Source: Gracilaria domingensis (lineage: Eukaryota > Rhodophyta > Florideophyceae > Gracilariales > Gracilariaceae). From it: a stretch of 64,000 nucleotides of DNA. Of this stretch, positions 21,718-31,893 are shown one piece after another (the stretch's first letter is position 1; each line of letters begins with the position of its first letter). Both the position numbers and the translations under genes were made by a program. The notes beneath the pieces are model-generated. The model was not told the DNA's origin, ran no database searches, and saw nothing but the letters and a program-made list of their open reading frames with translations. The DNA is taken from the NCBI GenBank assembly GCA_022539475.1, contig VCMS01000015.1:124001-188000 (forward strand). The letters run 5' to 3'.

Positions 21718-22145
21718 CAACGAACATTTTTTTGTTCGCGAACATTTTGAGATAGAACAAGCCTTATTAGACAAAGTAATTTGTCTTCATAGACATAAAG
21801 CATATAGTTTGAAAGCATGACGAGCACTGTCCATGCCTAGAACTCAAATACGGTTTTTGACTTCTACGAAAGAAGTATTCGCCGCTTCAAATTCTTAAAA
21901 AACGCTCATGTTCGCGAATATTCGCCATGTTCGGTACGCGAACATTACGTTTCTTGTAAACTACTTTCTTACTCTTTACTACATCTCAATAGATCTATAG
22001 CTGGGCCTTACATAGAACAAAAATTGTAGGTTATACTGCACGGTTTCTAGTAAAATTTGGGAGCTCTATTTTGTTCGTTCTTAAACTTCTGCATTTTCGA
22101 ACATTTGTGAATATTTGCATTGTTCGCGAATATTCGCGAACATTT
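21718..22145. repeat. Cluster of GTTCGCGAAC/TTCGCGAATATTCGCGAA palindromes
   Basis: Self-complementary motifs around TGTTCGCGAACATT appear near 21735, TTCGCGAATATTCGCC and GTACGCGAACATT near 21912-21945, and GTTCGCGAATATTCGCGAAC near 22125, with degenerate copies in between. They lie in AT-rich DNA upstream of A2. They could be binding sites for a dimeric factor or remnants of a tandem repeat. Confidence 0.5.
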
Positions 22146-22486
22146 TCAAGATCTTCTTGCCGAATAAAAATCATTTTTGGAAACTTACAATATCTAATGT
22201 GACACCTATCACGTGATTGTAACTTTATGTGACATTCGTCCAAATAAATCTACAATGTCTTACATGCTGACGTCTGTAATTACTTGTTAGTTTATGTCAA
22301 GAAACGGCGATTCCCGCAAGCTCCTGGTCTAGAAGAGAAACGAATTACACGAGTATCAAGAAACGGAACGTTCAAGCCCTTCATGCATGTTCAATATTAC
22401 CTTTGCTCAAGACTTCTTTGCGTCTCACATAGTGACTCTCAGAATGTACCCACGCTTCCAGTCTCCGGCACATCTGCTTCGTCGAA

Positions 22487-23758
22487 TTGAAGCCTCTCAA
22501 GGTTCTTCCTTTGTTTTCTCTGTCTCTAATAAGCCTGGTGATAGTTCTCATGGAGACGAAGGAAGTGAACATAACGCAATTTCTCAATCCGGAAAATCGT
22601 CCCTTTCGCCAAAATCTATTAGACTACTCGCACTTGCCGTTTGCAGAATTTCTGGACGCCTTTGCAATAAGCATAGCTCTATTTGGACTAACAGCTGCCG
22701 TGGGTCACTTTTCTGCCTGCATGTCTGGAATGTCAACACATTCCCTCTGCGTGAAATCTATGTTTGAAGGTTCCTTTCTTTCTGAGATGAAGGTGTTGCT
22801 TCAGAATCTTATCCATACTAGGCGTAATCATAGAAAGATGAACCTTTTCCCCAGATTTGTGGCTTTCTGTCTCCTTGTTGTGCTGTTCGTTGCCGAAACT
22901 TTCTTCTTTCTTTCTCAGTCAAACACAGCTGTTTGGTACAACATGGAAGATCTTCAACTCAGAAGGCCTCAGTGTATGGAATACGAAGGTGAAACGTTTG
23001 CAGCCTCCCTATCACGTGGTTGTGTGCCTCTTATACAGTCTGAAACTCCAATCGTCATCAAGCCGTTCGTTCTTTGTCTTCGTGAGTCACGTTTTCATAC
23101 AGATATACCGGATATGCACAAGGGCATTTTGATCCTACCCGTTCTCAATCTTGAAGAAGGTAATTTGGGACTTGTCGCCCACTCATCAAACGAATCAAGA
23201 TATCAGTTCCTAGAAATCAAAGTGACTTCGACGGAAGGTTCAAGGACGCATCTGAATGTCACTAAATTAGTGAACCACCCGTTGACATTGGTAAAGTGGA
23301 TGATCAATAGAATATCGTATGAGAAAGACTGCTCGGCGGTTACTGTTGTGGATGAAACTGATTTGTATGCCACTGCTACGGGATGTAAGGGAACCTATAT
23401 CGAGCTACTCGAAGCCGCAAAAGGTATTTTTCTAAGTACATTATCGCTTTCAGACAAGTTTCTTTCTTCTGAGGACTTTCTTAGACGTCTTTCGCCTCCA
23501 TCTTGCGACTCACCAAGTTGTAGCGAGAAAAAGACAAAAGCTGCGTCACGGTCGGATTTGGATCAATTTGCAGCGATGGAATCCGTTCTAATCCGCGGGT
23601 ATGTACTATGGATGTTTGCAACTGGATTCATACTAGTCAGTTGCATTGTGGGCGCCATTGCTCCAGACATCGAGCTAACCAGATCCGTGGCGGCTGCCGA
23701 GTACTTGAATTTGAAATGTGTCCCACTGCATACTCCTTCTCACGTACGTATATCTTGA
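22487..23758 (+). CDS. Membrane protein A2, paralogue of A1
   Basis: A 423-codon gene. Hydrophobic segments lie near residues 61-80 (AISIALFGLTAAVG), 125-147 (FVAFCLLVVLFVAETFFFL) and 366-392 (YVLWMFATGFILVSCIVGAI), with a Cys-containing ectodomain between the last two. SQSNTAVWYNMEDLQL after the second segment matches A1. The first 21 residues are hydrophobic and may come from an over-long start; the Met at 22550 is an alternative. The frame stops at TGA 23756-23758, but continues open beyond it with VNLMKGALQDHGDAFTCDD, which resembles the C-terminal part of B1 (QLMRCARARENG, GSAF). The TGA may therefore be a nonsense change. Function is unknown; a surface protein anchored in the membrane is likely. 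Confidence 0.65.
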   Translation: MKPLKVLPLFSLSLISLVIVLMETKEVNITQFLNPENRPFRQNLLDYSHLPFAEFLDAFAISIALFGLTAAVGHFSACMSGMSTHSLCVKSMFEGSFLSEMKVLLQNLIHTRRNHRKMNLFPRFVAFCLLVVLFVAETFFFLSQSNTAVWYNMEDLQLRRPQCMEYEGETFAASLSRGCVPLIQSETPIVIKPFVLCLRESRFHTDIPDMHKGILILPVLNLEEGNLGLVAHSSNESRYQFLEIKVTSTEGSRTHLNVTKLVNHPLTLVKWMINRISYEKDCSAVTVVDETDLYATATGCKGTYIELLEAAKGIFLSTLSLSDKFLSSEDFLRRLSPPSCDSPSCSEKKTKAASRSDLDQFAAMESVLIRGYVLWMFATGFILVSCIVGAIAPDIELTRSVAAAEYLNLKCVPLHTPSHVRIS

Positions 23759-24054
23759 ATAGACATGGTAAATCTGATGAAGGGCGCTTTGCAAGATCAT
23801 GGTGACGCCTTCACTTGCGATGACACAAGGCCATGTCAAGCACCAGAAGGTAATGCTTGGACATGGCCGCAAACATAATCTTGTAGTCACGAAGGGCGAA
23901 GTACGGGGCAGGTCGTCACGAAGAAGAGCGATCTGCACGCATGCATCGGCACAAAGCGATCTGGTATGTAGAAGACGGTGGTCTTTACCGTCTCTCGCGC
24001 GCGGTCACTCTAGGACCAAACAAAATCAGCAGCAGAGATCGTCTGCAACGGCAC

Positions 24055-25536
24055 CTACGAAAGATCGTCACCACCTGCGCCTCCAGCGCCGCCAAAGCCA
24101 TCCAGCTCCTCGCCGAAGCCGCCATCCCCTCCAGCGCCACCATCGCCGGCAGGAGTGTCTGCATCGCCGTCACCACCATCTCCACCGCTGCCACCATCGC
24201 CGCCAATCTCACCCGAGCCACCGTCACCACCATCGCCACCATCGCCTCCAAAACCACCGTCACCGCCATCACCACCAGCTCCTCCGTCCGTGTCGCCGTC
24301 CCCGCCAGCACCGCCAGCTCCACCGGCGCCGCCTTCGCCGCCCATTCCACCGACACCTCCGCCACCGCCAGCCAACAGCAATGAGTCGCCGCCAACGCCT
24401 CCGTCTCCACCGTCACCACCTTCACCGCCAGCTCCACCCTTTCCGCCATCGCCACCGTCCGTGAAGATCGACACTCCACCGGCGCCGCCAACTCCCCCGT
24501 CACCGCCTTCTCCGCCATCGCCACCGGCTCCGCCATCTCCGCCGTCACTGCCGCCCGTCCCGCCAGCACCGCCATCTCCCTCAAAGCCACCATCGCCACC
24601 ATCACCACCGGCACCACCCTCAGCGCCGCCGAAACCACCGACGCCACCGTCACCCAGGAATCCACCGTCTCCACCGGTGCCACCGCTGCCTCCAATGCCA
24701 CCGCTGCCTCCGCCATCACCGCCATCGCCGCCAGCACCGCCGGTCATGTTGAAGGTGCCATCTCCGCCATCACCTCCAGCCCCGCCCATGCTTCCAAAGC
24801 CGGCGTCGCCGCCATCTCCGCCATCGCCATTGACCCCGCCGTCACCACCTTCGCCACCTTCGCCTCCAAACACGATGCCGATGCCATTGCCACCGTCTCC
24901 ACCGTCGCCGCCGTCACCCTCAGCACCGCCAATGCCGCCGTCACCACCATCGCCTCCGAAGATCAGGCCAGCACCGCCACCGCCAGCACCGCCATCACCG
25001 CCATCACCACCCGACCCGCCATCGCCCCCGTTTCCGCCATCACCACCAAAAACAATGCCATCTCCACCACCACCATCTCCTCCATCGCCTCCATTCCCGC
25101 CAAAGTCGCCACCATCTCCGCCATCTCCGCCAGTGCCACCGGCAATCACGCCGGTACCACCTGCTCCACCATCACCTCCGTCAGCAAACAGGCCGCCATC
25201 ACCGCCGTCCCCTCCGTTTCCACCAATTGAGCCCGGTGCGGTACTGTCTCCGCCGCGACCACCATCACCGCCTTGCTGTCCAAAGCCTCCATCGCCTCCA
25301 TCGCCGCCATCACCCGGAATTCCTCCACGCAAGGCTGCACCGCCCGCCCCGCCAGATCCACCGCGAGAGCTGGAGCCCCCAGATCCACCGTTTCCGCCAC
25401 GTCCGCCGACACGACCGCGACCGCCCGCGCCGCCGCGCCCACCTTGACGGAGGAGTGCAGGGAGGGGCGTACTGGATGTGTGGGTTAGCAACAGAGCGAA
25501 GAGGAGGATGGCGGATGCGAGATGCTTATTCTCCAT
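24055..25536 (-). CDS. Secreted glycine-rich GGDGG-repeat protein
   Basis: A 493-codon gene on the minus strand. It starts MENKHLASAILLFALLLTHT, a signal peptide of about 22 residues, followed by an Arg/Gly stretch and then about 430 residues of GGDGG, GGAGG and GGEGG tripeptide-like repeats with occasional IVFGG, SIFTD and LLLAGG breaks. The end is LDGFGGAGGAGGDDLS. Such proteins are usually structural cell-wall or extracellular-matrix components; the regular acidic Asp could bind cations. The opposite strand is also open for 430 codons as PPSPPSPP, but it has no signal peptide and no start context, so the minus strand is chosen. Repeats make length variation between individuals likely. Confidence 0.7.
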   Translation of the reverse strand: MENKHLASAILLFALLLTHTSSTPLPALLRQGGRGGAGGRGRVGGRGGNGGSGGSSSRGGSGGAGGAALRGGIPGDGGDGGDGGFGQQGGDGGRGGDSTAPGSIGGNGGDGGDGGLFADGGDGGAGGTGVIAGGTGGDGGDGGDFGGNGGDGGDGGGGDGIVFGGDGGNGGDGGSGGDGGDGGAGGGGAGLIFGGDGGDGGIGGAEGDGGDGGDGGNGIGIVFGGEGGEGGDGGVNGDGGDGGDAGFGSMGGAGGDGGDGTFNMTGGAGGDGGDGGGSGGIGGSGGTGGDGGFLGDGGVGGFGGAEGGAGGDGGDGGFEGDGGAGGTGGSDGGDGGAGGDGGEGGDGGVGGAGGVSIFTDGGDGGKGGAGGEGGDGGDGGVGGDSLLLAGGGGGVGGMGGEGGAGGAGGAGGDGDTDGGAGGDGGDGGFGGDGGDGGDGGSGEIGGDGGSGGDGGDGDADTPAGDGGAGGDGGFGEELDGFGGAGGAGGDDLS

Positions 25537-27307
25537 GCTTCAGTTAGGCTGGGAGGGAATCGATCGGAGTTACGAGTAAGCTTTGGTTGCTAAGATGAGT
25601 TAGAAGAGGTCGACGTAAGAGATGGGAGTAGTTGGGGTTGAGGAGAGAGTCTCCGATGGTTTGGCGTTGTTGATCGGACATGTTTAAATTGCGGTGGTGC
25701 AGGATGGGTTCGACTTGGCAGTTTGGGGCGGCAAAAAGAGCGGTTTCTCGACGGATTGGCCGGCTTCAATTGCTGTGTCTGTTTGATGGCGGTAGCTGTA
25801 GGGCAACGCGGCAGAACCAGAGTACTACGCAGTGCGTAGCGGTTTAGGAATTAAAGATATGAGGCGGCAGCGCGCTGCGCAGAATCTGGTGCTAACGGCG
25901 CGCATGGCGCGCATGGTCGCTCAGCAAGCTCAATGCTGAAGGCAATGCTCGCATGACGTCATGACTCTATTGTGCCGGAGAAAACGTAAGGCACTGCAGG
26001 AAGAAGGTTGCGATAAGTTGCGCGAGTTGCAGCATGGAGCGGAAGGCATGGTAGTGTGCTGTCGCACGGCGGTAGCAACGAGGGCGTCCAAGTGCTAACT
26101 AACCTCATGAACGCGCTCTCGTTGGAGAGCTAACTCCGCGCGTTGCGCTTGCTCTCCTGCGAGAAACCAAATGGCACGCTGTAATCCATTGCTGTGCGCT
26201 GATTGGGCGCTATGTGCTATTGCTGTACCCCGTTGAATTTGCGCTACACGTGACGTACCTCAAAGGCTCTGGCTCCGCACGCTTACCAGGAAGTTCTTTG
26301 GACGTGGCTAGAAGCTACGCGGTTGTTCTTCTTGTATGAACGAACATAATATGTTTTATATTTGTACATACCTACTATGTTTTGTACATACATCAATAAT
26401 AAAAACGATGGTAACAACGTTAATCAGGATCCCCCACTGCAGTCTGAGAAATTGAGACGCTGACAGCAACCTTTTGCCCCCCCCCGCCTTCTCTGCAAGT
26501 TGTAAATCTCCGTCCTCGATCTCCGCCCAAACGCTCTTTGTTGGCAACTTCCATCTTCTTTACACCTCGATGTTTGACTGCGAGGTTGCATGCTGGAGGT
26601 ATAGCCCGGACTTGAACCTTGAGCCCTGGGATCACAAACCCACACAGCGGCGCTTGCCAATTGAGTTTTGCCCGCTCACAATGCCGATGACCTCTCAGAT
26701 TTTTGCTCCTTTCTCCTCGACAAGATCGCTTTTTATGGAGGTCACATTATCCTCCTTCCACCTCGTGGAGAGGAACCTTGAACAAATTTGCGTCCAAAGA
26801 CGTGCTACGTTCGTGTACCGTTTCCCGTGGGGAACCCTATTTGTTGAAAGAACTTGCTTCTGAAACAGATGCAAGGTAGTTCTTCCAGCCACCTTCTGTT
26901 GCAGATATCGCAATGCCATGAAACCAGAGTTCTGAGCAACTGAGATGCCATTCTTTCCAAAGCCGTCATTGGCACAACCTTTCCGCGCCCCAAAATGATC
27001 TGATTAACCTTTGATCACGGAGATATCTGAACCAATAAAGGAATCCTCCCCACACGCATATGCCAAGAGGGACATCTTTGCAAGCGTGCAACAAACATGC
27101 ATTTGCACAAATGGGAGGCCTTCCTCCCCAGACTCCACATAGGAAGCAACCACTCTTCAATCCACAGCATTCAAACGTCGATATTAAAACCCGTAACCCT
27201 CTCTCTATTTCGTCCTTCTCTACCCGATGCTGTACTCCATTGCATTTCATCTGCTGTTGAAGTCGCAAGCCGCAAGGTGAGACGCTCACACCCCAAAACG
27301 ATTTAAC
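25537..27307. other. Intergenic, with a tRNA-like stretch
   Basis: The GC-rich part next to 25537 should hold the promoter of the Gly-rich gene. At about 26590-26675 the minus strand reads CTCAATTGGCAAGCGCCGC, later GGTTCAAGTCCGGGC, resembling tRNA A and B boxes. The anticodon stem and acceptor stem do not pair well, so this is a tRNA-derived SINE head or tRNA pseudogene at best. No protein gene is recognised here. Confidence 0.4.
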
Positions 27308-28321
27308 ATGAAGTTGTCATATCTTTCAGCTATACTATGCTGCGCCCTACTCTTCAAAATGTCCCGTGCCTTCATCAGCAGCCAATGTGGTCCATGTCAC
27401 ATTCACACCCTTTCAGAAACCGACTACAGCGGCTACGTTTATCACAGTCGCGAAGCCGCAAAACGCGCATGTCTGGCAGAGTTTGACAAGTGTGGGTCTG
27501 AGCTTACTCCGGGCAGAGATCAATGTATCAAACGGGAATATGGCCCTCTGTGCAGTTCCGTCATGCAGAGTCAACCAACGTTGCCAGTTTTCCAGGGTCT
27601 TCCACAAAAGTGTTTCTTCACGGAAGCGCAGTTAAGTGAGTGTATTGCTGCCTCTGGAAGATGGGAGGCGAATCGTAGAGAGTGTTACACTGAACAGTCT
27701 GGAGCATACTGGCGCTATGCTGCTCCTGGTTATACGGAAAAAATTCTGGGATTCTGCAGTAGCTGGACTTGTGCTAACTGTGAGTACAATCGCGTCGCAT
27801 GTCAGAATCGTGTCTTCTGTGAGTTCAATCCGATCCAGCCGATTGTTTCTAGTCCTTCGTCGATAAGCGACTACTCAAACTACTGCCCGACTCCCAACGT
27901 GATGATTCCACCGAACGAAGCTTATTGGCAAGAAGTGCGACAATATCGGGGGAACGTGTTTGTAGAAGAGGGAAGCGAAGTGGATTGTGTCAACGAATAT
28001 CTCGGATGTCATATTCCATGCACAGTTGATCCTTCGACGCCGAGGGGAGTTAACTACGCGAGATGTCTAACCGATTGCATCTGCGAACAGGTTTCTCTAG
28101 TTTCCTGCATGCGATTCAGCAATATCATTCATGCTAATTTGCACGCCTCTGTGAGACAAGAGAATCTCACGAGGGTCACGAATGCAGGCGTCTTGAAAGA
28201 AACATATGAAATGAAATCCGGTAGCAAGAGCGGGGAAACCATTCCGACAATAAGCCGTCAGTGGGGTGCAAACATTAATGTTCCTTCATGCCTGCAGAGA
28301 TGCAGATACTGGCTGAATTAA
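27308..28321 (+). CDS. Cys-rich secreted protein, unknown function
   Basis: An intact 337-codon gene. Residues 1-21 (MKLSYLSAILCCALLFKMSR) form a signal peptide ahead of AFISSQCGPC. The mature protein has more than 20 cysteines spread over its length, often as CxxC or CxxxC (CGPCHI, CANCEY, CHIPC, CICEQ, CLQRCRYW at the end), and NxT sites. No transmembrane segment is seen, so a disulfide-rich extracellular or wall protein is likely. I do not recognise the family. It lies between the Gly-rich gene and the B1 membrane protein, in a run of exported proteins. Confidence 0.75.
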   Translation: MKLSYLSAILCCALLFKMSRAFISSQCGPCHIHTLSETDYSGYVYHSREAAKRACLAEFDKCGSELTPGRDQCIKREYGPLCSSVMQSQPTLPVFQGLPQKCFFTEAQLSECIAASGRWEANRRECYTEQSGAYWRYAAPGYTEKILGFCSSWTCANCEYNRVACQNRVFCEFNPIQPIVSSPSSISDYSNYCPTPNVMIPPNEAYWQEVRQYRGNVFVEEGSEVDCVNEYLGCHIPCTVDPSTPRGVNYARCLTDCICEQVSLVSCMRFSNIIHANLHASVRQENLTRVTNAGVLKETYEMKSGSKSGETIPTISRQWGANINVPSCLQRCRYWLN

Positions 28322-28760
28322 TGAAATTATGCATGTTCTCTCAACAACGATTCAACACCTAAACAAAACAGGTTAATTGTATTTACAAGGGTAGTCCCAG
28401 AAAATAAAGAGGTACCAGGGGTACCCGACTCAGAGCCTGGAAAAGTTTGAATCAAAAATTTGAAGCAAAAGTTTGAATCTAGGAGATTTGAAGGCATGGC
28501 TGTTCATATACACCAGTCCACGTGTATTCGCGATGCATAATATTCGAACAACAAAAGTACACGTACACATACACTCCTTAACGGCTTGTATGCACATGGC
28601 ACGTCCCTAACGACTCCCTAACGAGTGCCAAACGGAGATCCCTTACGGAATTGGCCCACATCACCATGATATGGGGCGATTGCCTCAGCACATCAGAATA
28701 TGTACTGGTGCTGGCGGCATCGATGATTCTCCGGGGTTGGAGGCATCCTTCTCCTTCGCA
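28322..28760. other. Intergenic, upstream of B1
   Basis: AT-rich spacer with a short internal direct repeat (AAGTTTGAATC twice near 28450-28475). No gene recognised. Confidence 0.5.
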
Positions 28761-30155
28761 ATGATCCTCATACGGCTACCCGTCAACGTCTTCAACCTGC
28801 TCAAGTTCATCGTGCTCGAGCTGCTGGTCTCCATCGTTCTGGAGCCCGCATGGGAGCTGTTCATAAGCCGCACCGCGCACGCGCGCGTCAAACGTGGCGA
28901 GCGCGTGTCGCTCTCCACCATGCCCAAGTCGCGCACATTTCCCTGCGCGCTGGTCACAACGCGCGCCACCACCGCCCTCGCGCTGGCGCTTTCGCTCACC
29001 ACGCTCGGCGGCTCGCTCGCGTCGGAGTACGCCGTCGATGCCACCACGATTGGGCGCGAAAGCAACTCCAGCACCTTCATCTTCTCACGGCGCGCTGGCA
29101 CAGCCCTTGAGGAGGACGAGCGCGCGGCTGATGTTGCGGAGGCGGCTGCTGTGATGGCGGACCGCTGTTACTACCGGGACGGTGACCGCTACTACGTGAA
29201 CGCGTCGTTTGCCAACGCGACGGGGGCGGCGGAGGAGGCGTGCGTCAGTAACGACGTCGCTGAACGCTTCCAGGTCTCGGACGTGTGCGTGCTGACCAAC
29301 ACGCAGGCCGAGTTTACTGAATGCTTGTGGGATGAACACAACAGCAAGTTCGTGGTGCAAGGGTTCTCTAACGACCCGGTGGCGCGCACAGCAGAAACGT
29401 CGGCGCGAATGGAACTATTTGAATCGAACCGCAGTCTGATTCACTACACGTGCGACGTTGAGCCGTGTACAAAGAACAAGACATATGGAGTTGAGAGTGA
29501 GAACTCTACACGGCTGTTCTGCGGCTCGGCTTCGTTCGACGTGTGCCTGTACGTGAGCGAGCGCTGGGTGTGGCTGACGTGGTTCATCACGGACGAGGCC
29601 GAGCCCGGCTCCGGAGAGGTGCCGGTGCTGGTGTACCGCAACGTGCGCGGCGTGAACGCGTTGCGCATGTCGAGCGTGGAGCACAGCGTGGCGTCGTTCT
29701 TCGCGCGCAGCTTCGAGCAAGGCTTAACGTACAGCTCGTTCAATCTGGGGCGGCAGCGCGACGGCGTGATCATGATGCTGATGCTGGAGGGGTTCGGGCG
29801 GCGCGGCGATCTGAGACGCATCCGCGACTACCGACAGGACGTGGACGAGCAGTGGACGCAGATCAACGAGCTGCTGTTCATCCCGCTGATCGTGGCGACG
29901 GCGGCGCTGGTGGCGCTGGCGGCGGTTGCGGTGGTGTGGCAGCCGAAGCGGCGCATGGTGCTGCAGGTGCCCGTGTGCGTCGAGCAGCTGATGCGGTGCG
30001 CGAGGGCGAGGGAGAACGGCGCGCGCGGGTCGGCGTTTGGGCACGCCGAGGCGAAGCTGCTGATGGGGGTCGTCGAGGACGGCGACGGACGGCAGCGCTT
30101 CTCCGTCGACGCGGTGAAGCCGGTGGCGTTGGACGCGCTGCAGCCGCTGGACTAG
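28761..30155 (+). CDS. Membrane protein B1 of a lineage-specific family
   Basis: A 464-codon gene from the ATG at 28761 (MILIRLPVNVFNLLKFIVLE). An upstream in-frame ATG at 28671 adds 30 residues not matched in the paralogue B2, so it is not preferred. Hydrophobic segments lie near residues 10-30, 66-88 (ATTALALALSLTTLGGSLA) and 375-397 (LLFIPLIVATAALVALAAVA). The second is followed by EYAVDATTIGR, matching EYAVDSKAIR in B2. The ectodomain of about 285 residues has paired Cys and several NxS/T sites (NSST, NASF, NRSL). The C-terminal tail is basic and probably cytoplasmic. Base composition is much more GC-rich than the flanks. Function is unknown; a receptor-like or surface role is inference. 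Confidence 0.7.
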   Translation: MILIRLPVNVFNLLKFIVLELLVSIVLEPAWELFISRTAHARVKRGERVSLSTMPKSRTFPCALVTTRATTALALALSLTTLGGSLASEYAVDATTIGRESNSSTFIFSRRAGTALEEDERAADVAEAAAVMADRCYYRDGDRYYVNASFANATGAAEEACVSNDVAERFQVSDVCVLTNTQAEFTECLWDEHNSKFVVQGFSNDPVARTAETSARMELFESNRSLIHYTCDVEPCTKNKTYGVESENSTRLFCGSASFDVCLYVSERWVWLTWFITDEAEPGSGEVPVLVYRNVRGVNALRMSSVEHSVASFFARSFEQGLTYSSFNLGRQRDGVIMMLMLEGFGRRGDLRRIRDYRQDVDEQWTQINELLFIPLIVATAALVALAAVAVVWQPKRRMVLQVPVCVEQLMRCARARENGARGSAFGHAEAKLLMGVVEDGDGRQRFSVDAVKPVALDALQPLD

Positions 30156-30408
30156 ACGCCTCTCGAGGCGGGACGACAGTACGTGTACCGGGGAACCAAA
30201 GGGGACGAGTGCCGGTAGACGCGTACGTGTATCGTCGCGATCGAATTTGCGTACCGTTGGGTATCTCCGGCGGAGATAGCGCGCGCCGCTTGCGGGAGGA
30301 ATTGCAAAACTGCAGCGGTGTTGTACTAGTAATTACATGAGTGGGCCATGGCGACGCTTACAGTGACGCTTACAGTGACGCCGCGCAGCGCTGCCAAAAT
30401 CGCCGCTG

Positions 30409-31893
30409 TCAACTGCCGTCGCCCGCGCCGCGCTGCCGCACGCGCTTGAGCGTGGCCGTCACCAGCGCCATGGAGTTCTTGCGCCCCTCCACCGACAGCA
30501 CCGCCTCCGTCTCCGCGCCGTCCGCCTGCTCCATGCTCCGCTCCTCCGCCCACCGCCGCAGAATGTCCTGCTCGCCGAACACCTTGTTCGGCATCTTCTT
30601 CCACGCCGCCACCGCCGACACCAGCAGCTGCGCCACCGTCACCGCCACCACCCAGCACACCGCCAGCACGATGCCCCACCCCTCCACCGTCGCCGTCACG
30701 CGCACCTCCGAGCGCGCAAACGCGTACTCCTCCTCCCACGTCGACCCGTTGCGCAGCGGCAGCGGGATGTCGTCGCAGAACCGGTACGCGATCGCGTACT
30801 TGTTCAGGTTGATCACGTCCTGCGGGAACGCGCGCGCCAGAAACCGCGTGAACGTTCTCGCGTCCGCGCGAGAGTCGGGGCGCCCCGCGCGGATTCCGCC
30901 AAAGTACCGCGCGACGCGCGTGCGAATCTCAAACGCCACCAACGTGCTCCACTCACTGCTGGTGATGTTCCCACCGTCCGCCCCGCCCATTCGCGCAAAG
31001 CTCGTGCCGTACGTCAGCACCAGCGTGCTGTTTTCGTCGTGTCCGTCAACGCACCCGACTAACTGAACGATCGCCGTATCCTGCTGCTCAACACTGGCGA
31101 TGAACCCGGTGCACTGCACAGCAGTCCCGCTCACATTCGTGTCAAACAGGTAAGCGGAAAACAGCGACGAAGGCGTGGAAAACGAAAGCTCGCGAACCAC
31201 GTCGTCGGAACTGACGTTCACCACGATCAGCGGCAGCCACAAATCGCCCAAAGAACTCACCGCGTTCTCTTGCAGCGTCTTGACGAGCTCCAGCGATTCG
31301 GTAGATTGCTTGCTTGTCACGGAATCGGGATAGATACCCTCTCCGTCGTACACAACATTTTCATCCACGGGTTCGCAAAGTACGCGCAGCCCATTGTCCG
31401 TAAGTCTATCGTCCTCATCAGTCCCTTGCACCCAGATGGGGCGATAAAACCGATATGTGCCATCTTCCAGCAGCACGCATTGTTCGGCGATTAGTGCTAC
31501 GTCGAGAGCGTCGCCCGTTGTGAGCAATTCATCTATTGTGCAAACGCCTCGCCTGTATTCGACGCGATTGATGGTACCTGAATCTGCGTAGCGAATGGCT
31601 TTCGAGTCCACGGCGTACTCGAGAGCAAGCTCCACCGTGTACGCCACGGCGGTAATCAACAAAAGCACCGAGGCGGGAAGAACATGGCCGGAGGACAGTA
31701 CTCTGAGTATGTTATACCGGTCTATTCGGTAACCTGCGACAGAAACCGAATGTCCGCGGTGGAGACTGAAGCGACGGCGGAAGTGTTCAATGCTGTCAAG
31801 GCTCTTTCGCACGATGATGTCAATCACAACATTTAGAACCAAGTACCGAAGAATGTTGAAGGAGCTCACACCGATATTAGTTCGTATCGTCAT
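30409..31893 (-). CDS. Membrane protein B2, convergent paralogue of B1
   Basis: An intact 494-codon gene facing B1 tail to tail, 253 bp apart. The N-terminus (SSFNILRYLVLNVVIDIIV) aligns with B1 (VNVFNLLKFIVLELLVSIVL). A second segment (ASVLLLITAVAYTVELALEY) runs into EYAVDSKAIR. The ectodomain of about 310 residues has several Cys and NxS/T sites (NVSS, NVSG, NSTL, NITS), and the last segment is WGIVLAVCWVVAVTVAQLLV near residue 410. The C-terminal tail is basic. Tail-to-tail paralogues suggest an inverted duplication, now strongly diverged. Function is unknown. Confidence 0.7.
   Translation of the reverse strand: MTIRTNIGVSSFNILRYLVLNVVIDIIVRKSLDSIEHFRRRFSLHRGHSVSVAGYRIDRYNILRVLSSGHVLPASVLLLITAVAYTVELALEYAVDSKAIRYADSGTINRVEYRRGVCTIDELLTTGDALDVALIAEQCVLLEDGTYRFYRPIWVQGTDEDDRLTDNGLRVLCEPVDENVVYDGEGIYPDSVTSKQSTESLELVKTLQENAVSSLGDLWLPLIVVNVSSDDVVRELSFSTPSSLFSAYLFDTNVSGTAVQCTGFIASVEQQDTAIVQLVGCVDGHDENSTLVLTYGTSFARMGGADGGNITSSEWSTLVAFEIRTRVARYFGGIRAGRPDSRADARTFTRFLARAFPQDVINLNKYAIAYRFCDDIPLPLRNGSTWEEEYAFARSEVRVTATVEGWGIVLAVCWVVAVTVAQLLVSAVAAWKKMPNKVFGEQDILRRWAEERSMEQADGAETEAVLSVEGRKNSMALVTATLKRVRQRGAGDGS

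Noticed and set aside
24155-25447. 430-codon PPSPPSPP extensin-like frame on the plus strand
   Set aside because: No signal peptide and no start context; it is the complement of the Gly-rich gene, which has both.
26590-26675. tRNA gene on the minus strand
   Set aside because: A- and B-box-like motifs exist, but the acceptor and anticodon stems do not pair, so only a tRNA-like relic is possible.
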